From Camarhynchus parvulus (lineage: Eukaryota; Chordata; Aves; Passeriformes; Thraupidae): DNA of 64,000 nt. Positions 27,486-39,559 of the stretch are shown piece after piece; the stretch's first letter is position 1; each line of letters opens with the position of its first letter. The stretch is from contig NC_044574.1 in assembly GCF_901933205.1 (NCBI RefSeq), forward strand, positions 44,735,609-44,799,608, read 5' to 3'. The position numbers and the translations under genes were made by a program. The notes under the pieces are model-generated. The model saw only the letters and a program-made list of their open reading frames with translations, searched no databases and was not told where the DNA came from.

Positions 27486-27591
27486 TGGTCGGCTGCTTTG
27501 ATCTCTGTCCCGAGATGTGTCGGGTGGTCCTGAGGTGGCACCGCGCACTTAAGAATGAGACAGGATTCTTCGATATTCGGTCTTCGGGTTG

Positions 27592-27597
27592 TTTATT
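27592..27597 (-). terminator. LTR poly(A) signal AATAAA
   Basis: The plus strand reads tttatt, so AATAAA is on the LTR sense strand. It lies about 96 bases downstream of the TATA box, where the R region of a retroviral LTR normally carries it. This supports the minus orientation of the element. Confidence 0.7.
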
Positions 27598-27692
27598 ATC
27601 TCTTATCTACAAAGTTTTCTCTCTGCCCAGCTGAGATCTGTTCAGGAAGGCAGCCACAAGCACTCTGACCACCCCCGAGGTGGTGTCGTCTT

Positions 27693-27699
27693 TTTTATA
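27693..27699 (-). promoter_or_regulatory. LTR TATA box
   Basis: The plus strand reads ttttata, which is TATAAAA on the LTR sense strand. Transcription would start about 30 bases further left, near 27665, giving an R region of roughly 90 bases ending after the AATAAA signal. Activity is inferred only. Confidence 0.65.
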
Positions 27700-27813
27700 C
27701 TACAAACTACGTACATCATATTTACCTTTAATTCCCAATACCTATCACCTATGTTAGACAGTGCACTTCTACTCTAAACCAATCCCCAAGTGCCAACACC
27801 ACAGCAGAAAATG

Positions 27814-27838
27814 GAGAAGAAGAAGAAGAAAGAAGAAG
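27814..27838. repeat. GAA/TTC microsatellite inside the LTR U3
   Basis: A run of GAA triplets interrupted by one extra A. On the LTR sense strand this is a TTC pyrimidine tract upstream of the TATA box. It probably expanded within the LTR family or after insertion. Confidence 0.75.
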
Positions 27839-28104
27839 GATGAGACATGCCCTGATCCCTCCATCTTGTGCCCATAACCCCTATACCAAAAAACCTAAAA
27901 TCTACATTTTCACCCTGTGTGCACCCTGTAAATACACCATTCAAACTCGTGTGACTTTCAAATCCCCATACCAAGTTGGCAATTCACTAGAAGGATCCAA
28001 GTCAAGCCACCAGGTGTTCCGGGCACCATGCCAGGATCTCTGAGCCCCCCAAGGGGAGTCTGCGGCGATTCTGGACATCCGGAGTGATGTGCTGAGTTCC
28101 CACA

Positions 28105-28114
28105 ATATTTACTC
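28105..28114. repeat. Target-site duplication, right copy
   Basis: The sequence atatttactc directly follows the LTR terminus CACA. It pairs with the copy at 27476-27485, differing at one base, or perfectly over the first six bases (atattt). Confidence 0.7.
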
Positions 28115-31100
28115 TAAAGAATCAACTAGACCTTTGTATGACTTTTTGTCTAGATGCCTTCTGTGAGTCAGGTCCTGGTAACTCACAGGTTTCCTGCCTT
28201 TAGATGATGTTGCAACATTCAAGAAAAGGGAGCATTGCTGTAGAGATGTCTGAAGATTTTTCACATTATTTATTTAGGTCAATAAATCAGGCCAATGATC
28301 ATAGGTCCCATTTTTATTGAAGTGTTTCCCAATGACTGTATGTATGCACACAGCATTAGCATGTGTAAGTCTATCTCAGTAATTAAATAAAATCCCAAAT
28401 TTTAAGAAGTGTTTCTGGAAGCATCTGCATTTCAGTATATACTTTACATATAAGACAAGATAATTAACAGTATCATCATCATTGTCAAAAAGATAATGCA
28501 GAAGGACAGCAGGCCCCTGAAGTAGAAGGGCACCTCTGGTTTTGTTTTTCAGTTTGCACTTTTCAAAAAGAAGAAATTTAGTAATTTCTGCATGGTTACG
28601 TAGGATGGCTATCCTAGCATTGCTGAGGTTTTTGCTATGTGATGCCTTCCTAGAACTGCATAATGACTGATAAAATTAATTTTTATAGCTTTTAGTTCCA
28701 TGATTATTGCATCAACCCATTTATTGATAGAAGGTTCTCAAAATGAGTTTATAGTCCAATTCAGCAATGCTGTATCTGAATATATCTTCAAATCAAAATG
28801 TACTGCAGTATTTTAGTTAGTACTATTAAGCCATTTTCTAAGGACATTGGACATCTGAAGAGCCAAGAAGCATTTCTTGTGGTCAGAAACATCTACAAGA
28901 AAAAGAAGTATCTCAGCATAAGATGTGTAACTGAGGAGGAGAAAAGTTTTTCCCTCAACCCCTTCTTTCTCCAAAAGTGTGAAGATATAGCAGAGGGAAT
29001 GCAGTCCTCTACAAATGATTTAATGGACTCACAAGGAGAACAGCAAAATCATTACCTCAGAATAGCTTTTGAATGCACTTGCCATTGCTGTCCTCATTTT
29101 GACACCAAGACACTGAATGTCTGAAGTCTGTTCCTTACTTAAAGCTATTTGAATTTTGTATGTGCACTGCCGTAGTAGTCTCCCTAATAAAAAGAAAACT
29201 CTTGATAAAAGGCATTAAAGCCCTAAAGAAAGCAGCAGCAGTGAGCACTGGCTTCATTCTGTCACAGGAAACAGCTGGTAGCTGGCTTTTACTGAGAGCT
29301 GCCAAAGTTGATTGCCATATCCAACAATGAGGATACAGCAGGCAGAGACCAACAGGGCATGGAGATTTCCAACAGGATGCGGCTGAAACTCAGCTGTATA
29401 GCAGTGATCCAAACATACAAAGCAGCTCCAATTTGAGTGTTTCAGTTTAAGTTAAAAGGCAGATTAGAGCCCTGCTGGAGCCCAGTTTGAAATTCCAAAG
29501 AGTTGAAAGGCATTTCAGTGTGGTGTTCATTTTCTTTTCAATAATAATGTAGTTATAAATCTTCTCTATTACCTTACAAAATGTGTCTACTTCCACTCAA
29601 AAGGATATAGTGGAGGATCATGTTACCCCTTGTGGCTAGCTGATATAAAAGAATCTACTGGACACCTGCAGGTATTAGAAAGTTCTTACTTACTGGAAAG
29701 TGAGCTGTAATTAACTCTTTTATGATAGCTAGCAACTATTTAGTTTGTGGAGAGGTTGTTTAAACACTTTAAACCTTTTCTCCTCATTAAAATGTTGATG
29801 CTATTATCAGCTAATATCTGTTTTTTCTGTATTGAGTGTTCCCTCATATTTCACAAAATGAAAAAGTTTTACACACTTAGATGCGCTGATTTGATCCACC
29901 TAAGCTTCTGAAAATCTTCTCAAGCTTCCTCAGGAGTTCAAGATTGATTATATTTTATCATGGCAAGTCACATCCAGCTTTCCCTAGCCAGACAGAAATT
30001 ATTTTCCAAGGAAATAAAGTGAGTGAGACACGGTCCTTCTGGTCCAGCTGCCACAATACCTGGTAGAGTAAGTTCTTGGCAATGAATCAAGTAGCAGAGT
30101 TCTTGTAAAAGAATATTTTCAGAGGGAACATAAGGTAATTTTATACTACCTGAACTTTGTCTTGGGGGCACAGAACACAACAGTACCCTAGTAGAACAGT
30201 ACAAGTCAAATTCCTTAAAAAGAACAAATACTTCAGTACAAAATTACCTATTGCTCTATACTTGCTCTTTTGTTGACCAAATTTTCTACAGATATTTCTG
30301 TCCATCTGTACACCTATCTCAGTATAAATGACCTTTGAAACAGGCTCAGCTCATGAGTATGGGCACATGAACCATCTCAGAAACACATCACAGGGCCATG
30401 GCAGGAAACACTGTACACTTGCACTCTTTGGATTGCCTTGCAGGCTTCATGGAATTTTGTCCAAGGTTCAGGCACATGTGAAAACCACACACAATTGTGT
30501 CACCATGTGAGTCCACACAAGCTCTTCTTTCTACACAGAATAAATCCCACACACTATATATTCATACTCAATTGCAAGATCCCAAAAACTATGCATAATA
30601 AGTTGTATGTACAATCCTGTGCAGGAATTTCATAAAATTGCAGCATGTACTGCCATCTGTTAAGATTTATCCATGGTTTCTACTGGCAGTCAACCTTTAT
30701 TTTCAGAAATAATAACTTTCTAGGCACAAATCAGTTTCTAAGGTCAGGACTGAGTAAACTTGAAATCACTGAACATAAAATCCTTTGCTAAAGAAAAATG
30801 TACCTTAATCAGATGCTGAAAAAGAATGAAGAAAGGCTTTCAAAGGAACCAAAGTAGGTTACTTTGATTTAAAGAATAAATCATTCAATTCATATGAGGA
30901 GATAAATGTTAAATTTTCATTTCTCTAGTAGTCTTTTCCCTGCATACAAATCAGTAGCAACTGAAATTACTAAAACATTCATGTCCAAAATTCAACACTC
31001 TTTACATCATTAAGCAGGACTTCCCAGACCTGGTCCAATTCTGAACCAGACAATGATGATAAAAACAAGGCTCTTTCTTAATATTATGAGGAATTTTAAT

Positions 31101-31342
31101 TTTGGGAGAAAAAAAACCCCAACAACCCCCACAAAAAAATCTAACAGGCATCTTATCACCCATTATGAAGAATATATACATAAGAATTAAACAAGGAAGA
31201 TCATTCCCCTTCATTTTAAAAATGAGGTATAAATACATTCTATATAACATACACATATTGTCCACAGTCTGGGAATCAAGACAGAGTAAGCAACCAAAAA
31301 ACTCCCCAAACAAGCCTAGTCAACAGAAGATATTCTAAAAAA
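28115..31342. other. Unique DNA, no gene recognised
   Basis: Open frames reach 108 codons (28798-29124, +) and are not recognised. No RNA gene or confident interspersed repeat was found. Confidence 0.5.
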
Positions 31343-31381
31343 CTTTGGCTTCTCAAGGAGGACCTCCTTGAGAAGCCAAAG
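31343..31381. repeat. Perfect 19-bp palindrome with 1-nt centre
   Basis: The left arm CTTTGGCTTCTCAAGGAGG (31343-31361), a single A (31362), and the right arm (31363-31381) which is its exact reverse complement. The match stops sharply at both ends. With random bases, a perfect 19-bp stem is not expected by chance in 64 kb. It is not part of a repeat I recognise and has no flanking duplication I can see. Confidence 0.97.
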
Positions 31382-31604
31382 ATTTTATTATTATTTCAAT
31401 AATAAGCTTTTTTCTGGTACTCATTTTCATGTCTCCTATTTGAAGCTATCCTCTTTTTGTCCACTGGATTTTAAGCATTACCTTCTTTAGCAAAGGATTT
31501 GTGCTAAGAACTAGGTGAAATACGTGTTTACTCCAAAGAGAAAAAATAGATATTCTAGTGTTTTATTAGAACCATAGAATCTGTAAAGTCATCTTCAGAG
31601 AGCA

Positions 31605-31631
31605 ACTTTTGACTCATTAAAAGTCAAAAGT
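31605..31631. repeat. Inverted repeat, 10-bp arms, 7-nt loop
   Basis: ACTTTTGACT (31605-31614) and AGTCAAAAGT (31622-31631) are perfect reverse complements. The element lies about 225 bases from the 39-nt palindrome. By itself it is near chance expectation. Confidence 0.8.
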
Positions 31632-32712
31632 ATAATAGGATGAAGAGAAATCCTAATTTGGATGCAGTAGGTTAATTGTAAATGCTACCAACAAATGTTT
31701 CAGAGGAAGGTTAATTGAATCATTGCTTAAGATCCTCAGAGCGTTTGTATCTGCAAGAAGAGATTTTGTTACAGAGATGGATCTAACAAGGGAGACAAAT
31801 TCCTCTAATCTAGTTACTCTGGGGTAAACCAGAAGAAAACACAGGCAAATGTTTGATGATCTCTGCTGTAGTCATGTTTTGTCAAGGACTAAGGGGCATC
31901 ACAAATTATACTCTGGCTTCCTGTTAAAATGGGGTTGGACTCAGTGACTATGAGAACTTTTAGAAGAATCAAACCTAAGAATCTTGAATTCATTTCAGGG
32001 CAAGTGGGAGACTTTCTGTTTATCACAGCACACTAAGAGTGTCTGGTACTTCATGGAGTACTTATGAAAGGTGAGGCTTAAACTCCATTCCAAGAAGGAG
32101 AGGCTGGAAGAACAGCCTAAAGCATCTGAAAAATGTTTTTGCATGGTATGGTCCACAGAGTTGTGTAGAGTATGTGGTGCAAAAACTCTTCAATCAATAT
32201 GTCTCCTAGAACTGCTGTTTGACCAGAAGGGAGTACAAATCAGATAAGGATAGGCTTCTGATACTGAGATGCAAAATATTTTTGGAAGCTGAATTGGCTG
32301 AACAAGGTTCTGCATGGGAAATCCCAGGTGATGAGAGCAGTGGATCTGCTCATATATGTTCTCATATAAATATCATAATGAAAACATTAATACAGATTCT
32401 GATGTGGAGGAGGGGTGAATTATTCAGGATTTAAATCCTTCTGCAGAGGCCAGGCTGAGAGGGATGATTATTCCAAAAGTAAGTTGTCTTTCTGTTTTGT
32501 TTTTTTCTGGTGGCTAGAAAGCCAGGGTAAGAATTAGGTCTGCTGAAAGTTGTACCAATTGTTTTATGGATGAGAATGCTTCTTGTCTCTGAAAGAATTT
32601 GTTCTTTCATCACTGAAGACATGAGGCTAAGTAAGAGAGGATGGGAGCCATTAAACTGAATTCTAGCTCTAGATAACAGCAGCTCAATACAGAGTGCCTA
32701 AAAGAAAATACT

Positions 32713-32746
32713 ACATATATATGTGTGTGTGTATGCACATATATAC
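32713..32746. repeat. TA/TG simple repeat, self-complementary
   Basis: A dinucleotide tract (catatatatgtgtgtgtgta then tgcacatatata). Its ends, TATATATGTG (32716-32725) and CACATATATA (32736-32745), can pair as a hairpin. A simple slippage product. Confidence 0.8.
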
Positions 32747-35721
32747 TGCAGTGTTCTTCCTGCTGTCTTTGATTTCACTCTACCTGAAACAACATATGAA
32801 AAATATAAGTCACAAAGATCCTTTTCCAATGGAATATGCAAGCAGAAGTATGCAAAAGGAAGCAGGAGCTCAGGGTCCCCACCAGCACGCTCCCTGCAGT
32901 TTTCTTGCTGCAAAAGGATGTGGCTCCTTCCACATGCCACCCCACACAACCACCACTACAGAAACACCAACACGCTTGTGCCCTGCCCAGTACTCAGCCT
33001 CCCCTAAGGGCTGCCCACACCTGCCCAAACATTGCTCAAGTCCTGCACAGCGCATACAGGACTGGTTTGGAAGCTCATCTTCACAAACAAAACAAACAAA
33101 CAAAAAATTATAGAGATTTGCAAGCACTGTAGCTGTATGGCATGCTAGCAATAAAAGTTCTGACTGACTCACAAACCAATTTAATCAGTAAATAGCTGCT
33201 GGGAGTTCTTTCCACAGATAAGTACTGCTATCTTTTTCATGCACATACACAGTGCAATATTCAAGCTCATTATTTCTTATTTAAATCATTTACCTTTTCC
33301 CAGCACTTAGCAAATCTTGTTTCCATTTTCTATCCATGAATTTCACAGCAGATTGGAGAATCAGGGCAGCCATATCTGATGCACAAACCTTGTATATTTT
33401 CCAAAATGGCTGATCAAACTTGATCCACAACAATTTCAAAGAGCAGAAGGTATCATTAAACCATACATTAGCTGTTTATAGTATATACAGATGTTAAGAA
33501 TACCTGGAATTATGTACTCTGAATTGTGAGGTAGTTTCTGATGAAATAACACTGAATACAGATGTGATATATTGTCCTTCTAAATCTACTTAAAAGAAAA
33601 GTATGGACACCGGTTTGAATAAGCCTCACTTTCCTCCTAATTTTTTTATTTTTTTTTACTGCTAGAGAAGTTAAGCTTGTTGGTTTTTAATTTTTCTTTC
33701 AAATATGAACTCAGTTTATTAGGGACAGAAGTAAATTTAGTGTTACAGAGATCATTTTTAGCTTTGCAATTCTTGTATTAATTCATTCTTAAAACTAATC
33801 ACATGGTGACATAGTTTGATTTTCCGAAGAAGCTTGATCTCCTATTAGCATGTACAGTAACTTCATGAGTTTAGCCTGAAGCTAAACTGCTGCTTTGGTA
33901 GCAAAAGATGAAGTAGAGATGCCCTCTAGGCCAGAAGAACTAAAGCACTTAGTGCTGCATCCTGTGTACTTCAGTTTTGCTGTTAAATGTTAACACATAC
34001 AGTCCCAATCAGATAATAACAAATGCTCACCACCAGACTCAGGCATTTGAACATAACATCTACACCTCAAGAAGATGCAAACTGCTAGCAGAAACCTTAT
34101 CATGAAAACCAGAATATATGAAATAGCCAGGAAAGATGAGATCAAATACCAACATGAAATAAAAGCACAACTTACTTACAACCTAATGCAATTTCTGAGT
34201 ATTTGTAGCTCAAAGTAGATGAAAACACTGTTACAAACACACAGCCTCTGTAGCGGCAGCGAAGGATGGTGTCTGTGGATGACCTCTGCTGAGAACACCA
34301 ACTTGTGCTGTGCCTGAATGGTGAGGTACAGACCCACTCTTCATGATCTCAGTTAATGTACAGTTGGCAGAGACAGTATTACTGTCGTGTTAAATACTAT
34401 GCCTCATGTATTTACACCAGCCCAGGATATTTCACTGTGCCATGTCACCAAAGAGCCCAACTCAGGGTAATAGTGGCATGATTTCCTACTGCATGCCCTG
34501 TATGAGTGGCATTGAAGGTGTTACTGCAAAGAATAAAAGCACATACACATAGATTATCATAATCATCCTGTTTATATTACTTGTGCATCAGCTATTTTGT
34601 TCCTTTTATTTTTATTCAATGTCAGTGAATTAAATAGTTGCCTTTCTGTATGGTTAGTGTAGTGTATTCGTTTATGTTCAGCTCACCTTTCCATCTTTGA
34701 ACAAATACACAGTGACCCAAATATACACATTTACACAAGATTTTATAGAGATCAGAGTATGATACACAATCCTGAAAGCATTCATTCAATACGTAAGAAA
34801 GCTTTTCATTTAATCTACTTTGGGGGCAGGGGGAGAGAGAGACACCATGTGCCTCTCCATACAGTGAATTAAATTGTTTTTCATTGACTCAGGTTACTCT
34901 GGGCACTGCTCATTCTAATGCAGCCTTATTAAATTCAGGGAAGGCTGCTACAGGGAAGTCTGGGGTAAACGAACACTGTTCAAACGCTACACTTCAGATA
35001 CCTATTTCAGATGCTGTCTTTGAAGAATGACATGTAACAGAAACAGTGTTTAACTTGCTTTAGGAATGCATCTTTAAGAAGTCTTCTGCTGTCTAATTAC
35101 AGTAAGCCAAGTATGTTGAAGCTAGAAAGTTCATTAATATTTCAAGCATACACTAGACCATGACTACTGCATACTTCTTGACATTCCTATAAAACCTGGT
35201 GCTCTTGGGAAACTGATGGCTCACAGGGTTGTTAATGAGTGAGAGACCCTTTGCCTCTTGATAACTGGTCTGAATTCTGTTTAATCTGGATGCAGCAAAT
35301 AACTGTCAGTGGTTGATGATGTTTATGAATTAATTTGATAGCTAGTCTTAGTTTAGATGGAAGCAGGAAAACATCCCAATTTAAAAAAATCTTTGCTTAC
35401 TTTCCCTGTCCCTTACTCATGAAATCATCTCTGATGTGTCTGGATCAGCATGGCACAGAAAACTACAGACTCTTCCAAGAGATCGGACAGACAAAATGCC
35501 AGTGGCCATGCAGCTTTATCACAGCTTGCCGAGGTGACAAAGTGACTATGTCACTCGTTAGGTGCACAAAAGATGCAATTCAGAACTGCACGTCATGACA
35601 GACTACAAGTCAGATCAGAAACTCTCCCTTCCTCCTGAAGACACTCCTGAGTACTGTGAAGAAAAATTCTCCTTTAGGAATGAGTAACACCAAGTTACAG
35701 GATCTGCTTTAAAGGCTGTGC

Positions 35722-35743
35722 TTCCAGAAGGGTGCTTCTGGAA
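35722..35743. repeat. Hairpin, 9-bp arms, 4-nt loop
   Basis: TTCCAGAAG and CTTCTGGAA are perfect arms around GGTG. This is a compact, stable stem, but the flanks do not extend the pairing to the length of a microRNA precursor, so I call it only an inverted repeat. Confidence 0.75.
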
Positions 35744-36449
35744 AACATGAAGGTATTTTCACCTCACTACCCAACTTGCTTGCAGTGAAGTTTTCCTCTA
35801 AAACATGGGTTTGGGTAGAGCTGGTTATAAAATCCCTTTTTTTACAATTTGGCAGATACACAGTCCAGACAGGGTCCCCACAGTGGCCTATTTCCTTGGC
35901 ATAAGGGACTTTTATACGTATTAGGGACAAAACATCCTGGAGGTGTAACACAGGTCAGACTCCTCTTACCTGACAGGCCAATGCAAAGACTCTGCTTCTC
36001 CTTCTCTTTCTCCTCTTTTCTTTTCATGCTGGACCTGCGTTAATTTAACAAAAAAAGTAACATGAATTACATAGGAAGAATAGGCTGAATCAGACAAGCT
36101 AATACCAAATGACTCTGACTGACCTTCTAATGCAGATCATTCTACTGTTCACCCTTCAGCCTGGTTAAAGCCCTTTCCTACTGTGTTGTGTGAATACATT
36201 CTTGTGACATCCAGGACAATGAGCATCATGTAATGAAACAGCAGTATCTCCAGCTAGAAAGACTGAACTTTGACTGGAAGTAAATAGACATGTCCATCTG
36301 TTGGTATCTAACTCTTTCATTCTGAAGACAGGGACTTTCTTGGGCTGCATCTGAAGTGACATCTGAATACGTGCCATGATGTTCTCTCCTGTGATCATCC
36401 AGACTAGAGGCAAGCTCAGACAGACCAGGATTTCTATCCATTATGTATG

Positions 36450-36479
36450 CCCACCTAGTAGATTCCCACCTAGTAGAAA
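36450..36479. repeat. Tandem duplication, 15-bp unit, two copies
   Basis: The units cccacctagtagatt and cccacctagtagaaa lie directly adjacent, with differences only in the last bases. A local duplication. Confidence 0.8.
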
Positions 36480-39400
36480 TCAAGACACCAGAGTGGAAAA
36501 CTTAAAGCATGCCGAGTCTTCCCCAAGATGGAGCTGGGATATGGCTAAGTGGATTTCACCAACTACATATATATTTATAGTCTCCAAAAATGAACAGCAA
36601 GTAATTTTTTATGTCTTTTTATGTTTACCTGGTAGAGTTTTAAGCATTGGGAAGGAAATTCTGACTCCACTAGAGACTATGATGAACCTTCCATTGACTT
36701 AAGCAAGAGTAGCACATTAATTTGGTAACAGCATAGTTTAGCTTCTCACTCTTCTAGAAGTTCTTCCTGGTTTGTCTCTGATCTACATGGAGGCCACAGT
36801 TAACACCACCCACAGCTCTGCAGTCCCCAGATCAAAATATTTTGCTTCTGTTTTCTGACATTATCTTACTGTAGTTAAGTCTAGCAGCTGCCTGCTCAGA
36901 GAAACAGAATAAGTGTGATAGAATGTAAAACATTGCTAAGGCTTATATGACAACTTTGGTGATATTTACTGGTTCTCATCTTTTCTTAATTACAGGATTA
37001 GTAGAAAGAATCATTCCTCACCTAATTTTCCTGCCCCTTCATTTGCCATATGCAGCTAGTTACAGAAATCTACTCATTAACTGTGGACCAGCATCAAGAC
37101 TGATTCCACAGGGATCTTAGACTAATATTAATGACTATTTTTAATTAATTTGATATGAGATGGAAATTGTTGAGAAGAAATTCCAGATGCTCCAAGCGGG
37201 GAAGGGTTGGCAAATTATTTAAGTATAAGATTAAAGCGTATCACAGTGAATGAATGACAGAACCAAACACAATCAGTGGGACAAAATATGGATTTTAGCT
37301 GATATCCCAATAGGAGGCAGAATATTCCAGACTACTTGGTGACTCCTATTCTTTAGCTATGGTTTGTAAGAAACCAGGAAAAAGTCAGGGATGTTAGGGA
37401 GGCTTCATGGTCATTATCTGCTGCCTAAAAATGCTTCTGAATTACATATATGCTATTGTTATGCCTGCATCAGTGGACCAAGTGTCTAAAGAGGGAATGA
37501 ATTTCAGCACATTACTGTTTATATTGTTGAATTGTTAGCATGCTGACTGGTTTGAATTTGGTCCACAGGAATTAGTGCTTCCCTAGACAATGATACAGCA
37601 TGGCTCAGCACTAGGACAAGGTCCATTTTCTGTAAGTAGCAAGGACAGATTATACCAGGAGAAGACCTTAGTTATATAGTTATAAGATCTACCAGAGCCT
37701 AGGCCATGGCTTTATAACATTTATTAGCATAAAGAGATGCAGACCATTTGTTTGCATTGTGGCATGCCTTTGGAAGCAAACTGCGTATGCAACAAATCTA
37801 TCCATATCCCCTCTCTGCAAAATAAAGTTGTGTCTTGGAAGGAGGAACAGATATTGTACCAAAATACTGACAAAATACATCAGAGCACACAGACAATACC
37901 CTCACTATATATGTCATAAGAGCTGTAGAAACCAGTTCTGAAGAAGCATAGTAGTGAATGAAGCAGGGTGGATGTTTCCCCAGCCAGGAGGCATTATCCC
38001 AGACAAAGATGTCTTTTCACATTTAATGATTCCTTCTGGACATGTATTTGTAGCTTCAACAATAATGATAGAGCTGTTTCTAAAGTCTCAGCCAAAAAGA
38101 CCATATCTCTAAGGTGTGTCATTGCCAGTCACAACTGGGCATATGTGAAGCACCACAGTGAAAAACATGGACAGTCCCTGGTTTAGCTGTAAATGGCCAG
38201 AGTCTGGTGCCCACTGCGCTGTTCCCAGTGAAGGAACAGGCCTCCCTCCTTCCTGCTTCATCTCCAAAAAGCCAGAATATTTACCTTGCTGTCCAAGCTG
38301 TTGACCTTGAGGCCTTTCTTAAGGCTCTGTTGTTCTGCATGGTCTCTGAAGGATGAGAGAGACAGTTCATGTTGATTTTACAAGTTTCTGGTTGTGAGAC
38401 ATTCATTATTTTGATGTTAGCTACTTTTGTAATGTATAGGATGTCTAAACCATGCAATGGGCAATGGTTTACATTTCTTTTTACGCTAGAATGTTTAAAA
38501 GGTTTTTTTCCTGTCAAATTTAGCTATCCTTTCAAAAGCGCAAACACTTCTTGATAGGACAGTAGACACACTTGTAAGAAACTCCAAATCATTTCCTTCG
38601 CCCACTCCTCATTTTAGATCATCTTTCACATGGGAACAGCTTCCCTCCTCCTCACCCACCTCCTCCTCCAAAAAAAATTCTGACATCTGTTCCTTTACCT
38701 CTCTTGCAGCCACTGTTCCCTCATCATTTGCCTTTTATTTTATGGGATTCGCTTGTGCACTTCAACTCCATGCTCTTTGGGGTATAATCTGTTATATGTG
38801 GTGCACTTCTAACCCTTTGAACAGTATCTTAAATATTACAGACATTTACAGCACAATATAAATGACAATGTAGTTAGACTGGAAAGGCAATTCCCTAGTT
38901 AACACCTCCCACATGTAGTGATTAAGTACTAGGCTCAAAAGAGGCTCAAAAGCGTGCAGCGAACCCAGTGCAGATACATTTCTAGAAAGAGACTGCAAAT
39001 TCCTAACTCCAGATGGTCTGCAGTTGGTGAATAATTACATGGATTGTTTGGTGCTTCACTAATCAATCATGACAGCAACAAGGAGAAAAAGCATGTCTGG
39101 GTAAAGGAAAATGTCCTTTGGAAAAATCCCAAGTTATCATTTTGTGCATTTGATCTGCTCATCAAACATTGTCTTTTTTTCCCTTTTGTGGTATTATGCT
39201 GTTTTAATTTTTCAAGAATAAATCCAGAAAAAGCAGTTGTTGGTGGTTTTTTCACCTATAAAGTACATAAGGGAGGAGTCTGATCAGCATCAACATGACT
39301 GCTGCATTGTATTTCAAAGACTGAAAATCATAGATGGGAGATGAAGGGGAAGAGAATTAATATCCTGCATTATATTCTGGAGACCATGAAGCCTTCTCCA

Positions 39401-39559
39401 ACTATTTCTGTAAATCTGTACATGAAACCTGCAATTTAGGATGCAGAAAACAAGGTCTGGGAGAATTCCCATATCCAGATTTCTTTCTCATAGCATGAAA
39501 ACAGTTTGTTTAAAAAAAAAAAAGAATTATCTAAATCAAACCATAAGCAATGAACATCA

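Larger units (their letters stand above)
27486..28104 (-). mobile_element. Solo LTR of an endogenous retrovirus (minus orientation)
   Basis: A block of about 619 bp runs from TG at the left to CA at the right. In its own sense (minus strand) it begins TGTGGGAA and ends CCGACCA. It contains the parts of a retroviral promoter-terminator: a TATAAAA box (27693-27699) and, about 96 bases downstream, an AATAAA poly(A) signal (27592-27597), followed by about 100 bases that would be the end of R plus U5. No gag, pol or env remains flank it, so it is a solo LTR left by recombination between the two LTRs of a provirus. It keeps about sixteen CpG dinucleotides while its surroundings have very few, which points to a young insertion. 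I do not assign a named family; the 6-bp reading of the duplication would favour an ERVK-like source. Confidence 0.85.
31382..39559. other. Long stretch of unique DNA
   Basis: About 8 kb without a recognised gene or confident interspersed repeat. The longest frame is 32694-33113 (+, 139 codons), in a block (32690-33170) where five frames overlap on both strands; no product is recognisable. The stretch 34870-35110 has mixed, non-repetitive sequence that could be conserved noncoding DNA. Short duplications and hairpins are listed separately. Confidence 0.5.

Noticed and set aside
27774..28043. Frames within the LTR
   Set aside because: They lie in the non-coding LTR and resemble no retroviral protein.
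31925..31975. Possible CR1 tail (ggggttggactcagtgacta)
   Set aside because: Only one short phrase resembles CR1, with no neighbouring CR1 segments; too weak to call.
32694..33172. Block of five overlapping frames, the longest 139 codons
   Set aside because: Frames on both strands over the same bases cannot all be genes, none is recognisable, and part of the block is a TA/TG simple repeat.
35722..35743. Possible microRNA precursor
   Set aside because: The 9-bp stem does not extend into the flanks, so it is too short for a precursor hairpin.
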